This document shows, in pieces, positions 50,301-58,383 of a stretch of 64,000 bases of DNA. A model generated the notes under the pieces. It worked only from the letters and a program-made list of their open reading frames with translations, made no database searches and was not told the origin of the DNA. Source of the DNA: Thalassolituus maritimus (GTDB lineage Bacteria; Pseudomonadota; Gammaproteobacteria; Pseudomonadales; Oceanobacteraceae); contig NZ_FTOH01000006.1 in assembly GCF_900156675.1 (NCBI RefSeq), positions 124,001 to 188,000 of the forward strand, read 5' to 3'. Numbering within the stretch: the first letter of the stretch is position 1; each line of letters begins with the position of its first letter. Both the position numbers and the translations under genes were made by a program.

Positions 50301-51386
50301 ATGGAATATTTTTCGATTCTTTTCTTTGTCATATTATTTTCAGTACTCTCGATATTCAAGAGACGTAATGCAATCTATTTTTTTCCTATTGTTTTATGCT
50401 TGGTTGTTTTTTCTGGTACTAGGTACCAGACAGGTAATGACTGGATGGGCTATCAGCAGGTTTTTGATGCGCAAATATCGTCTAGAGCGGGCATATTTGA
50501 TACGTCTGGGCGAATGGAAATAGGGTATTTAGTAGTAAACAATATAGTTGTTTCTGTTGGAGGAGAATTGTGGTGGATATTTTTTATATTCGCTTTAATG
50601 AATGTGTTTCTTTTCTATAAAGGATTTTTGATTTATACGCCGTTTGTATCAGTTGCTTTGCTATTGTACTTGAGATTTAGTTACTTACAGCTTGATTTTA
50701 TGTTCCTACGGCAGGGATTAGCGATAGCGATATTCTTCTATGCGTTAAAGTATATAGTGGAGAAGAGAGCGAAACTTTACTTTATATTGATATTATTAGC
50801 TTGTTTTTTTCATATCAGTGCAGTCGTTCTTTTTCCTTTGTATTTTCTTCTTAATCGTCATTTTAGTTTGAAGTTTTTGTGGACTTTGGCTTTGACTTCG
50901 TTGATTCTAGGAATGTCTCCATGGATGGAGTATCTATTCTCTATTATTGAGGCACCGCTTAAGGTAATAGGTTTGGCCTCCCCAATCAAATCTTATCTAT
51001 TTGGAGATACCTGGGCTGACCAGGGCCGTGGGTTTAGTATATCTATTGTTGAAAAGGTTTTTGTACTTGTATTTTTCTCTTGTTATATAAATTACTTCAA
51101 TAGAAGATTTAATTACTTTTCAATATTCTTCAATCTAGGGTTTCTTGCCCTGCTTACTAGTTTGATTTTTATGAACTATTATGTTTTCTCTGAACGTCTT
51201 GTTATTATTTTTAATGTGGCATATATCATTTTGATATCCTACACTATGTCAATACTTTCACCTTATACTAGGGTTTTCGCACTGATGGCGATCGCATCTT
51301 ATGTGTCCTTCTGGTGGATTAGATACATCTTAACAAGTGATGTTTACTTACCCTATAATAGTATTATTTATACCGGTGGTTTATGA
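50301..51386 (+). CDS. wzy: O-antigen polymerase (Wzy, EpsG-type)
   Basis: A 361-aa membrane protein with about 10-11 helices. An early loop carries FSGTRYQTGNDWMGYQQVF, the EpsG-family motif (GTR...GxDW-xxY), and a YLQLDFMFLRQGLAIAIFF helix follows. EpsG/Wzy proteins polymerise O-units on undecaprenyl diphosphate in the periplasm. It is the only polymerase candidate in the locus, placed between wzx and the GT2 genes. Wzz, encoded after gyrA, would set its chain length. Confidence 0.82.
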   Translation: MEYFSILFFVILFSVLSIFKRRNAIYFFPIVLCLVVFSGTRYQTGNDWMGYQQVFDAQISSRAGIFDTSGRMEIGYLVVNNIVVSVGGELWWIFFIFALMNVFLFYKGFLIYTPFVSVALLLYLRFSYLQLDFMFLRQGLAIAIFFYALKYIVEKRAKLYFILILLACFFHISAVVLFPLYFLLNRHFSLKFLWTLALTSLILGMSPWMEYLFSIIEAPLKVIGLASPIKSYLFGDTWADQGRGFSISIVEKVFVLVFFSCYINYFNRRFNYFSIFFNLGFLALLTSLIFMNYYVFSERLVIIFNVAYIILISYTMSILSPYTRVFALMAIASYVSFWWIRYILTSDVYLPYNSIIYTGGL

Positions 51387-52222
51387 GTGTGTCTGTTATA
51401 CTCCCTGTCTATAATGGTGGGAAGTATCTATGTCAAGCCGTTGAAAGTATATTAAGTCAAACTTACAGAGATATTGAATTAATCTGTATAGATGATGGTT
51501 CTACTGACGGCTCTCTTGCCGTTCTCGAGTCATTTAATGATATACGTATGAAGGTTATATCTAGGGAAAATAGAGGTTTGATCGCTACATTGAACGAAGG
51601 AATACAGCTTGCCAAATATCGGTATATCGCGAGAATGGATGCTGATGATGTATCACTGCCAGATCGACTGGAGAAGCAAATTAAGCATATGAAGCGTCGC
51701 AGGCTTGCTGTTGTTGGAAGTAGCTATGAGTATATAGACTCAGATAGTGTAGTCTTGGGACGTAGAGTTGTACCTGGGAGCAGAGTGTTCACGAAGTACC
51801 TCTTAGATTTCGGTGCGTCCCTTTGTCACCCGTCTGTAGTTTTTGATCGAGAACTGCTCGGTGAAGATCTGTATTATTCTAAGGACGCTATCGCCTGTGA
51901 GGATTATGAGCTTTGGCTCAGGCTATCTAATTTAGGGAAGCCTATGGGTAACGTTAAAGAGGTTTTACTAAGGTATCGTGTATTAGATAGTAGTATCTCA
52001 AGAATGTTGTCCGAAAAGCAAAAGAATGGGAAGGTAACTTTATTGTTAGGTGAGTCGTCATATATAAAAAGCTTTTCTGACGCCGAGTATATGCTTGGAG
52101 AAAGTGGCTCGGGTGCTAGTATCGGTTTGCTTAGAAAATTATCATTGTCCATATCTGCATTCCGATGTCACGGGCCACTCAGAGCTTTATTTGTATTGAC
52201 GTATCTAGTAATTCGGAGGTAA
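51383..52222 (+). CDS. GT2 family glycosyltransferase
   Basis: A 279-aa GT-A enzyme. It opens SVILPVYNGGKYLCQAVESILSQTY, with the nucleotide site IDDGSTDGS and the DxD-type metal motif RMDADDVSLPDRL. These are classical inverting GT2 features. The sugar donor is unknown. It overlaps wzy (ATGA). A C-terminal region around residue 265 is hydrophobic and may attach it to the membrane. Confidence 0.86.
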   Translation: MSVSVILPVYNGGKYLCQAVESILSQTYRDIELICIDDGSTDGSLAVLESFNDIRMKVISRENRGLIATLNEGIQLAKYRYIARMDADDVSLPDRLEKQIKHMKRRRLAVVGSSYEYIDSDSVVLGRRVVPGSRVFTKYLLDFGASLCHPSVVFDRELLGEDLYYSKDAIACEDYELWLRLSNLGKPMGNVKEVLLRYRVLDSSISRMLSEKQKNGKVTLLLGESSYIKSFSDAEYMLGESGSGASIGLLRKLSLSISAFRCHGPLRALFVLTYLVIRR

Positions 52223-52229
52223 ACATTCT

Positions 52230-53015
52230 TTGGCTTCTATAGACTTTTTATTTTCTACTTTTGAAGAGAGAATTGATGGATTATTGAAGAACCTTCCGGG
52301 ATTCTGTTCAAATCGAAATATTATAATCGTCCATCAAACTCAGGATCCCAATAGTTTTCGGTACGTTAAAGAATATTTGTCTGATAGAGATGATGTTCAA
52401 TATATTCAACAGAATGAATATGGAGTTACAAAAAGTAGAAATCTAGCAATTAAATATTCATCTTCGGACTATGTTTTATTTTGTGACGATGACGTCGTAT
52501 ACGAAGATAATGTCACTAGTATTCTTCTTCGCAGTATGGTCGGGTGTGACGCCTGTACTTTCAGAATATCGTCAACCGCTGAGGGCTATACTAAAGACTT
52601 TAAAAATTATGAATTTACTCATAGTAGGTTTTCTATTTTATCGGTTGGTACTATTGAAATTGCATGTGATAGAGCATTCTTGATTAAATATGAAATTTTG
52701 TTTCCAGAGGAGTTGGGAGCAGGAGCTAAGTACCCAAGTTGTGATGAACCTGTTTTCCTTTCTAAAATTCTCGCTAATGGAGGAGTCTTAAAATACAAAC
52801 CTGTGACAATATGTTCGCATCCTCCCATTAGCAGCGGGATCAAGATTGACACATTTGAATCATTGTTATCCAGAGCTATTGCTTTTAAATATATTTTTGG
52901 TAGCAGAGTTTATATTGCGGTATTTGTTTTATTCTGGATTAAAAATATTCGACGCATAGACGCGAAATTGGCATTATATGTCCTTCTAAAAATTTTTAGA
53001 GGTAAACTACTTTAA
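52230..53015 (+). CDS. Atypical GT2-like glycosyltransferase
   Basis: 261 aa from TTG 52230, with GGAGGT nine bases upstream. The GT-A core is recognisable: YGVTKSRNLAIKYSSSDYVLFCDDDVVYE supplies the donor-binding helix and a DDD metal motif. The N-terminus lacks the usual PxYN start of GT2. A late ELGAGAKYPSCDEPVFLSKIL segment matches the [ED]xxED-like acceptor region. It is probably a rhamnosyl- or other sugar transferase, unassigned. It is the last plus-strand gene of the block; its end overlaps the convergent GT2 gene by 9 bases. Confidence 0.7.
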   Translation: MASIDFLFSTFEERIDGLLKNLPGFCSNRNIIIVHQTQDPNSFRYVKEYLSDRDDVQYIQQNEYGVTKSRNLAIKYSSSDYVLFCDDDVVYEDNVTSILLRSMVGCDACTFRISSTAEGYTKDFKNYEFTHSRFSILSVGTIEIACDRAFLIKYEILFPEELGAGAKYPSCDEPVFLSKILANGGVLKYKPVTICSHPPISSGIKIDTFESLLSRAIAFKYIFGSRVYIAVFVLFWIKNIRRIDAKLALYVLLKIFRGKLL

Positions 53016-53765
53016 TTTTTTTATTAATCCATGAACAGAATACTTTAACATTCGGCTTAAACTTTGTTTTTTCGAAAGGCCTACGGTTTTTGTATATAAG
53101 TCCCACTGTGCTCTCGCTGCTGAAAGCTTGTTTTTTGTCATCCCTGTATCTGTTCGGTAGTAGGCTAGGCTTTCAGTGATGCAGTACGCACGATCTATGT
53201 GTGTCAGTAGAGTTAACCACAATGCCATATCTTGACGCATCCTAATCGTCGGCATGTAATGTTTGCCAAGTATATATTGGTCATATACCGCCGTGAGGCA
53301 CCCTATGCAGTTTGAGTCCAATAATTTGTCATAAGTAACGATAGGAGGAGCTTTTACTACTGAACCGTATTTCTCTGATGTAAACTTTTGGTAGTAAGTA
53401 TATGTAAAGGCGTAGTTGTACTGCTGCATAATACTTATTTGTTTTGATAGCTTTTCCTTCCCCCAAAGATCATCCGAGTCAAGAAATGCTATATAGCGCC
53501 CGGTGGCACGAGCAATGCTGTTGTTTCTTGATACCCCTGCTCCGTAATTTTTTTTCGATACGGCAAGTTTAATTCGCGGATCTTCGAAGTTGGCTATTAG
53601 CTGCGTGGTATTATCGCTGGAAGCATCGTCGGTAATTAACAGTTCCCAGTTTTGATAAGTTTGGTTGATTACGGATCTTACAGATTCTTCAATTGTGCTG
53701 GATGCGTTGTAGGTTGGCATTATGATAGATACAAGCTCTTCACCCTTTGTTACCGTGAGGCTCAT
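53007..53765 (-). CDS. GT2 family glycosyltransferase (minus-strand O-antigen unit)
   Basis: 252 aa from ATG 53765, which overlaps the stop of the upstream transferase gene (ATGA). It has a standard GT2 core: VSIIMPTYNASSTIEESVRSVINQTY, ITDDASSDNTTQLI, YGAGVSRNNSIARATGRYIAFLDSDDLW, and a late RQDMALWLTLL. It most likely adds the second sugar of the O-unit to the product of the neighbouring initiating transferase. The frame extends upstream, but without GT sequence. It converges on the plus-strand block with a 9-base overlap of the coding ends. Confidence 0.87.
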   Translation of the reverse strand: MSLTVTKGEELVSIIMPTYNASSTIEESVRSVINQTYQNWELLITDDASSDNTTQLIANFEDPRIKLAVSKKNYGAGVSRNNSIARATGRYIAFLDSDDLWGKEKLSKQISIMQQYNYAFTYTYYQKFTSEKYGSVVKAPPIVTYDKLLDSNCIGCLTAVYDQYILGKHYMPTIRMRQDMALWLTLLTHIDRAYCITESLAYYRTDTGMTKNKLSAARAQWDLYTKTVGLSKKQSLSRMLKYSVHGLIKKLK

Positions 53766-55048
53766 CTGGCACCAAACCCGGTCAACATCGTCTTTATCGT
53801 CTTGAAGACGATGTCTAGGTCCAGCCAAATGCTTAGGTTTTTTACATAGTAAAAATCGTGAGCAAGTTTTTCCCGTGTCTCGTCTTCATCGGCAGCGTAG
53901 CCATGTGTGACTTGTGCCCATCCTGTGATCCCGGGGCGGACGATGTGTCGGAAGCTGTAGAGTGGAATAACTTTTTCAAATTCCTTAACGAAAGCAGCCT
54001 GCTCCGGGCGCGGGCCAATCAGGGCCATATCGCCTTTGAGAATATTCAGGAACTGCGGCAGCTCATCAATCCGCATTTTTCGTATAAATTTACCTATACG
54101 TGTAATTCGTGGGTCATCCTCGCCCGCGAACTGAGCACCGTTCGCTTCAGAATCAGTACGCATACTACGGATTTTATACATGCTGAACTCACGACCACCT
54201 TTGCCTACTCTACGCTGTACAAAGAAGGCTGGCCCCTTTGATTCTAACTTTACCGCTATGGCTACTATGATGATGAAAGGCACGGTAACAGGTGAAGTGG
54301 CTAGTATGAGAGACGACTCAAGCAAACGCTTCGCAGTCAGGTAAGCTTGCGAGGGCAGGAGCTCATGTCCTGCAAGCTCGCCGTAGTGGTCGAGAGGGCT
54401 TTTTCCTGAAATTGATTCGTAGGCAGCTACTGAATCCATTACGGGAGTGTCTTTTGAGAGCTCTTCTGCAATGAATTGCTGCCATTCTGCAGGCAGCTGC
54501 TCATTGCTATCCACAATGATGCCGATCGTGTCAGGGGCGGTAAACGATGGCTTTTCAAGTGCATAGAACTTGGATGGATTCAGCCTGATTAATTCCTGGT
54601 AGAACCCAAATGGAATAACTGCATAGCGTCCAGTTTGCAAGTGCTGTCTGAGCTTGAATTCGGAATATGTAACGATTGGAACTACACACAAGGACAGAAG
54701 TAAAACTGAGCGTGAATAATCGATGCGCGTGAATATGATAACTGCAGTAATAGATAGCAGAGAAACCGTAAGCACCGGGATCATATAAGACAGCGGTCTA
54801 TTCCCGGGGAATCTGCCCAGGTTATGGAGAGTAACGCTCGAAATAAGATAGCCTATCAGTGATCCAAACAGCACGTTCAGAAACTGAGGTGCTTTTAGAT
54901 TTAATCCGGTAAAGAGGGCTGAACCCGATGTGATAAGCGAAGCACAAATAAATAGCCCGAGAAGGACGGTAGTGCTGTGTATCAGGAAAGATTTTCGAGA
55001 GAGTGACGCTGGCTGCAGGGAGCTGTCAATCGCGTGTCCTTGTACCAT
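53762..55048 (-). CDS. Initiating sugar-phosphate transferase (polyprenyl glycosylphosphotransferase, WcaJ/WbaP type)
   Basis: 428 aa from ATG 55048. There are four to five hydrophobic helices in the N-terminal half, a soluble middle with a Rossmann-like part, and a further helix at about 255-275. The conserved bacterial sugar transferase domain follows: VQRRVGKGGREFSMYKIRSMR, RITRIGKFIRKMRIDELPQ, NILKGDMALIGPRPEQ, RPGITGWAQV. It transfers a hexose-1-phosphate to undecaprenyl phosphate, starting the O-unit; the exact sugar cannot be told. The frame reads back into the tRNA, but the matching start is only 24 bases beyond the tRNA 3' end. Confidence 0.9.
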   Translation of the reverse strand: MVQGHAIDSSLQPASLSRKSFLIHSTTVLLGLFICASLITSGSALFTGLNLKAPQFLNVLFGSLIGYLISSVTLHNLGRFPGNRPLSYMIPVLTVSLLSITAVIIFTRIDYSRSVLLLSLCVVPIVTYSEFKLRQHLQTGRYAVIPFGFYQELIRLNPSKFYALEKPSFTAPDTIGIIVDSNEQLPAEWQQFIAEELSKDTPVMDSVAAYESISGKSPLDHYGELAGHELLPSQAYLTAKRLLESSLILATSPVTVPFIIIVAIAVKLESKGPAFFVQRRVGKGGREFSMYKIRSMRTDSEANGAQFAGEDDPRITRIGKFIRKMRIDELPQFLNILKGDMALIGPRPEQAAFVKEFEKVIPLYSFRHIVRPGITGWAQVTHGYAADEDETREKLAHDFYYVKNLSIWLDLDIVFKTIKTMLTGFGAR

Positions 55049-55071
55049 GCCGCCGACCTTGGAAAAAGAAG

Positions 55072-55147
55072 TGGCTCCCCGAGCTGGACTTGAACCAGCG
55101 ACCAATAGATTAACAGTCTACTGCTCTACCGACTGAGCTATCGGGGA
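55072..55147 (-). tRNA. tRNA-Asn (GTT)
   Basis: A 76-base cloverleaf on the minus strand, with the CCA encoded (55072-55074). The acceptor stem is TCCCCGA/TCGGGGA, the D arm GCTCAGTCGGTAGAGC, the anticodon loop CTGTTAA (anticodon GTT, positions within ACTGTTAATCT), and the T arm GCTGGTTCAAGTCCAGC. It lies just upstream of the initiating transferase gene. I recall a tRNA-Asn at the same border of the Pseudomonas aeruginosa O-antigen locus. Confidence 0.97.
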
Positions 55148-55167
55148 ACATCAAGCAAGTGGTGCGC

Positions 55168-55195
55168 ATTATGTCAGGATCTTTTTTTCTGTCAA
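55168..55195 (-). promoter_or_regulatory. Strong sigma-70 promoter of tRNA-Asn
   Basis: On the minus strand TTGACA (55190-55195, perfect -35) is followed by a 16-base spacer and CATAAT (55168-55173, -10). A GC-rich discriminator (GCGCACC) precedes the tRNA, as in stringently controlled stable-RNA promoters. Without a terminator after the tRNA it may also drive the glycosylphosphotransferase gene. Confidence 0.82.
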
Positions 55196-55232
55196 TACAA
55201 TAATGCGCAAAATTATGATTTTTATAGAGTTT

Positions 55233-56282
55233 TTACGACTCAGAGTATCCGTTAGGGTTGGAGCTCTGCCAGTGCCAGGTGTCTTTTACCATTGCGGCGA
55301 TGTCGAGCTCAGTTTCCCATTGAAGTATCTGCTTCGCCTTGGTCGCGTTTGCATAGCATGCTGCGACGTCTCCTGGGCGACGTGGGGCTATTTCGTACGG
55401 TACGGGCGTGTCGTTGACTTCAGAGAATGTGTTCACAAGTTGCAGCACGCTGGTGCCATTGCCTGTGCCCAGATTAATCGCTTCTACGCCAGTTACAGCT
55501 TTACTACTGAGTAAGTTGTCAACGGCTTTCAAGTGACCCTTTGCAAGATCCACGACGTGAATGTAATCACGTACTCCTGTGCCGTCTATGGTGTCGTAGT
55601 CGTCGCCAAACACCGAGAGCTTTTCTCTTCTGCCGACCGCGACCTGCGAAATGTAAGGCATCAGATTGTTGGGAATGTCTTTCGGGTCTTCGCCAATTAA
55701 CCCCGATTTATGTGCTCCGACAGGGTTGAAGTACCTGAGCAGAATAACGGCCCATGGTTGTTCAGTTTCTGTGAGGCGGTCGGCTTCAGGCAGATCGCGG
55801 AGCATCTCTTCAATAATGAGCTTAGAGCGTCCATAAGGGTTGGTCGCCGACAAGGGCATGTCTTCCGTTAATGGAAGCTTTTCTGGATCGCCATACACGG
55901 TTGCAGAGGAGCTGAAGACCAGGTTTTTTACACCGGCTTTCTCCATTTCCTGGCATAGAGTGATAGTGCTACCGAGGTTGTTGTCATAGTATGCCAATGG
56001 CATCTGGCAGCTTTCCCCAACGGCCTTCAGGCCAGCGAAGTGAATGACTGCCGCAATGCTGTGTTGGCTGAAGATACTTGCTAACAACGCTGGATCACGG
56101 ACATCACCTTCAATGAAAACAGGCGCTGTTCCGGTGATTTTTTCTACACGATTGAGGGCTTCAGGTGAACTATTACTCAGGTTGTCGATCACGACCACAT
56201 TGTAGCCGGCTTCGATCAGTTCAACGCAGGTGTGGCTTCCAATATAGCCAGCGCCACCGGTGACCAGAATTGTTTTACTCAT
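55233..56282 (-). CDS. galE: UDP-glucose 4-epimerase
   Basis: A 349-aa extended SDR. It has the NAD motif VTGGAGYIGSHTCVELIEAG, FAGLKAVGES, the Ser in FSSSATVYG, and catalytic Tyr/Lys in NPYGRSKLIIEEML, then PVGAHKSGLIGEDP. It interconverts UDP-glucose and UDP-galactose. Beside the O-antigen locus, it could supply UDP-Gal or UDP-GalNAc as the acceptor-sugar donor for the fucosyltransferases. It lies upstream of the tRNA-Asn promoter on the same strand and 1 base from dcd. Confidence 0.95.
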   Translation of the reverse strand: MSKTILVTGGAGYIGSHTCVELIEAGYNVVVIDNLSNSSPEALNRVEKITGTAPVFIEGDVRDPALLASIFSQHSIAAVIHFAGLKAVGESCQMPLAYYDNNLGSTITLCQEMEKAGVKNLVFSSSATVYGDPEKLPLTEDMPLSATNPYGRSKLIIEEMLRDLPEADRLTETEQPWAVILLRYFNPVGAHKSGLIGEDPKDIPNNLMPYISQVAVGRREKLSVFGDDYDTIDGTGVRDYIHVVDLAKGHLKAVDNLLSSKAVTGVEAINLGTGNGTSVLQLVNTFSEVNDTPVPYEIAPRRPGDVAACYANATKAKQILQWETELDIAAMVKDTWHWQSSNPNGYSES

Positions 56283-56283
56283 A

Positions 56284-56865
56284 TCAATCCTTCGCTATTC
56301 GTGAAAATACCGCACCTTTCTGGCCGCGATATTTTGCATTCTCTCGTTTGTTATAAGGACGCTCAGCCGGGCTGCTCAAGGTCTCGAATGACATAGCACA
56401 GATAACCATTTCGGGCCTGAGCGCGAGTGGAAGCTTGCCATTGTTATAAAATTCGAGAACGATCTGTCCCTCCCAGCCTGGATCAATCCGGCCAGCGGTT
56501 ACGTGGACCATCAGGCCGAGGCGTGCGAGTGAAGAGCGGCCATCGAGCCAGCCAACGAGGTTGTCCGGAATACTGACAGACTCCATAGTGGCGCCCAGAA
56601 TCAGCTCGCCGGGGTGGATATAGAGGGCTTCATCCTTCGGGATCTCGATCTCTTTGCTCATGATACGATCTATATCGCGGTTGAGCTGATCGCGGTCTCC
56701 CGACAGGTCCAGGTGGGTGACCGAGTTGTTATTAAACACTCGAAAACGGTGATCCAGGCGCAGGTCGACACTGATTCCAGCAATTGCATCATGCCCGGGT
56801 GGTGGGTCGATGATGATATCGCCAGAGGCAATTTTCTGTTCGATGTCTACATCGCTGAGTCTCAT
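56284..56865 (-). CDS. dcd: dCTP deaminase
   Basis: A 193-aa protein of the dUTPase-like fold. It has the family start [69 protein letters not shown] and [14 protein letters not shown] with the catalytic Glu. It makes dUTP from dCTP. Next to galE and a DUF3108 gene, all on the minus strand. Confidence 0.95.
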   Translation of the reverse strand: MRLSDVDIEQKIASGDIIIDPPPGHDAIAGISVDLRLDHRFRVFNNNSVTHLDLSGDRDQLNRDIDRIMSKEIEIPKDEALYIHPGELILGATMESVSIPDNLVGWLDGRSSLARLGLMVHVTAGRIDPGWEGQIVLEFYNNGKLPLALRPEMVICAMSFETLSSPAERPYNKRENAKYRGQKGAVFSRIAKD

Positions 56866-56877
56866 TGTTTGGCCTCG

Positions 56878-57657
56878 TTATTGCGCACTGTTGTCTGAAA
56901 GTTCAGCCTTGTGCTGCGGGTAATGTACTTTAGTCGCTTGAATCTGGTAGCGGAGCTTACCGTCTTTTTTATCACGCAAGCGGATCAGTGGGTAGCCAGG
57001 GGCATCGGCTAGCCAGGCATACACTTCTCGCTTCTTGCTGTCGCGTACCTGCTCGATCTTAATCGCGTCGAATGTTCCCGCTTTGATTCTAATTTCTTCT
57101 TTTCCAACTACGCGGAAGCGGAAGGGTTTCGTTTTTGATTTTTCAAAAACGGGTAAGGTGAACTCTGTATTACCTTTCGCTACCTCTATGCTAGCTTGCA
57201 GCATGTAAGTCAGGTTGTCCTGAATACCTTCCTGCCAGTGATCATCACGCTTCCGGTCTTTCTCGAGGTCTTCAATGCTTTCGGCATCTGCAACAAAGTG
57301 CAGGGTGCGGTCGGGTTCGTCGATCATCCCCGAGGCACGATAGCTGTAGTTGACCGGTACAATCTGATTGTCTTTATAGATGAAATCACTGGTCTCCCGC
57401 AGTGATGCAATGCTTGCCTCTGCATCAAAGTCTACCCGCCAAAGGTTCTCTGAGCGTTGTTCCAGTGTACGTGTTGCGTCGATATCGAAGCTGAACCACC
57501 CAATACGGTACTCACTTGTGTACTCAACAGAATAAGGCGTTAGTGTTTGGGGAGTCTGAGCTTTAGATTCATCTGATATTGCAGAATTAGGTGTGATGGT
57601 GGCACATACGGCGACCAGTACGCTGGTCAGCTGCTTGCGGAGTAGGCCTTGAATCAT
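56878..57657 (-). CDS. DUF3108 family exported protein
   Basis: 259 aa. It has a signal-peptide-like start (MIQGLLRKQLTSVLVAVCATITPNSA). The DUF3108 core follows: YSVEYTSEYRIGWFSFDIDATRTL, DFIYKDNQIVPVNYSYR, and a KPFRFRVVGKEEIRIKAGTFDAIKIE segment, with a beta-rich pattern. Probably periplasmic or outer-membrane-facing; function unknown. In Pseudomonas a DUF3108 gene also lies next to purN, as I recall. Confidence 0.85.
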   Translation of the reverse strand: MIQGLLRKQLTSVLVAVCATITPNSAISDESKAQTPQTLTPYSVEYTSEYRIGWFSFDIDATRTLEQRSENLWRVDFDAEASIASLRETSDFIYKDNQIVPVNYSYRASGMIDEPDRTLHFVADAESIEDLEKDRKRDDHWQEGIQDNLTYMLQASIEVAKGNTEFTLPVFEKSKTKPFRFRVVGKEEIRIKAGTFDAIKIEQVRDSKKREVYAWLADAPGYPLIRLRDKKDGKLRYQIQATKVHYPQHKAELSDNSAQ

Positions 57658-57699
57658 GGTGCCGTCCTGTCGTTGAAAGGTCTCTTATGAGACCTCGGA

Positions 57700-58383
57700 T
57701 TATCCTTCCAGTTTCACACCTGTGTCTGGCATTGGTTTGCCATCGAAGGTGGCGAGGCCTGACACCATCTCCAGTCGGCCTTCGACGAACCATTTTACAG
57801 CGATGGGATAAATAATATGCTCTTGAAGCTGGACGCGTTTCCGCAGAGTTTCTTCGGTATCGCCGTCCATTACCGGTACGACCGCCTGAATAACGTTGGG
57901 GCCGTCATCCAGTACTTCAGTCACAAAGTGCACCGTGACGCCATGCAGGTCATCGCCAGCTTCGAGTGCCCGGCGGTGGGTGTGCAATCCCTGATATTTA
58001 GGCAGCAGAGAAGGGTGAATATTGAGCATTCGGCCTTCATAGCGGCGCACAAGATCGGGAGTGAGGATTCTCATAAAGCCCGCGAGAACGACCAGGTCAG
58101 GTTGGTAGTCGTCGATGGTGCGCATCAGAGCGACGTCAAACTCTTCTCTGGAAGTGAAGCCACGGTGATCGATGACACTCACATCCAGGTCGCGGTCGCG
58201 GGCTTTCTGCACACCCGCGGCCTCAGGTTCGTTACAAATCACGCCAGCGATTTCTGCATCGATTGCGCCACTCAACACCTGATCGGCAATGGTCAGCATA
58301 TTGCTGCCACTGCCTGAAATCAGAATAACGATGCGTGGCTTTTCTACATCTCCAGTAGGATAGCGTGACGTTACGTCGTTCAT
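57700..58383 (-). CDS. purN: Phosphoribosylglycinamide formyltransferase
   Basis: 227 aa. The GART signatures are [18 protein letters not shown], the catalytic Asn-His pair in [18 protein letters not shown], and Asp in [18 protein letters not shown]. It adds the formyl group from 10-formyl-THF to GAR, purine step 3. It is coupled to purM by an ATGA overlap. Confidence 0.96.
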   Translation of the reverse strand: MNDVTSRYPTGDVEKPRIVILISGSGSNMLTIADQVLSGAIDAEIAGVICNEPEAAGVQKARDRDLDVSVIDHRGFTSREEFDVALMRTIDDYQPDLVVLAGFMRILTPDLVRRYEGRMLNIHPSLLPKYQGLHTHRRALEAGDDLHGVTVHFVTEVLDDGPNVIQAVVPVMDGDTEETLRKRVQLQEHIIYPIAVKWFVEGRLEMVSGLATFDGKPMPDTGVKLEG

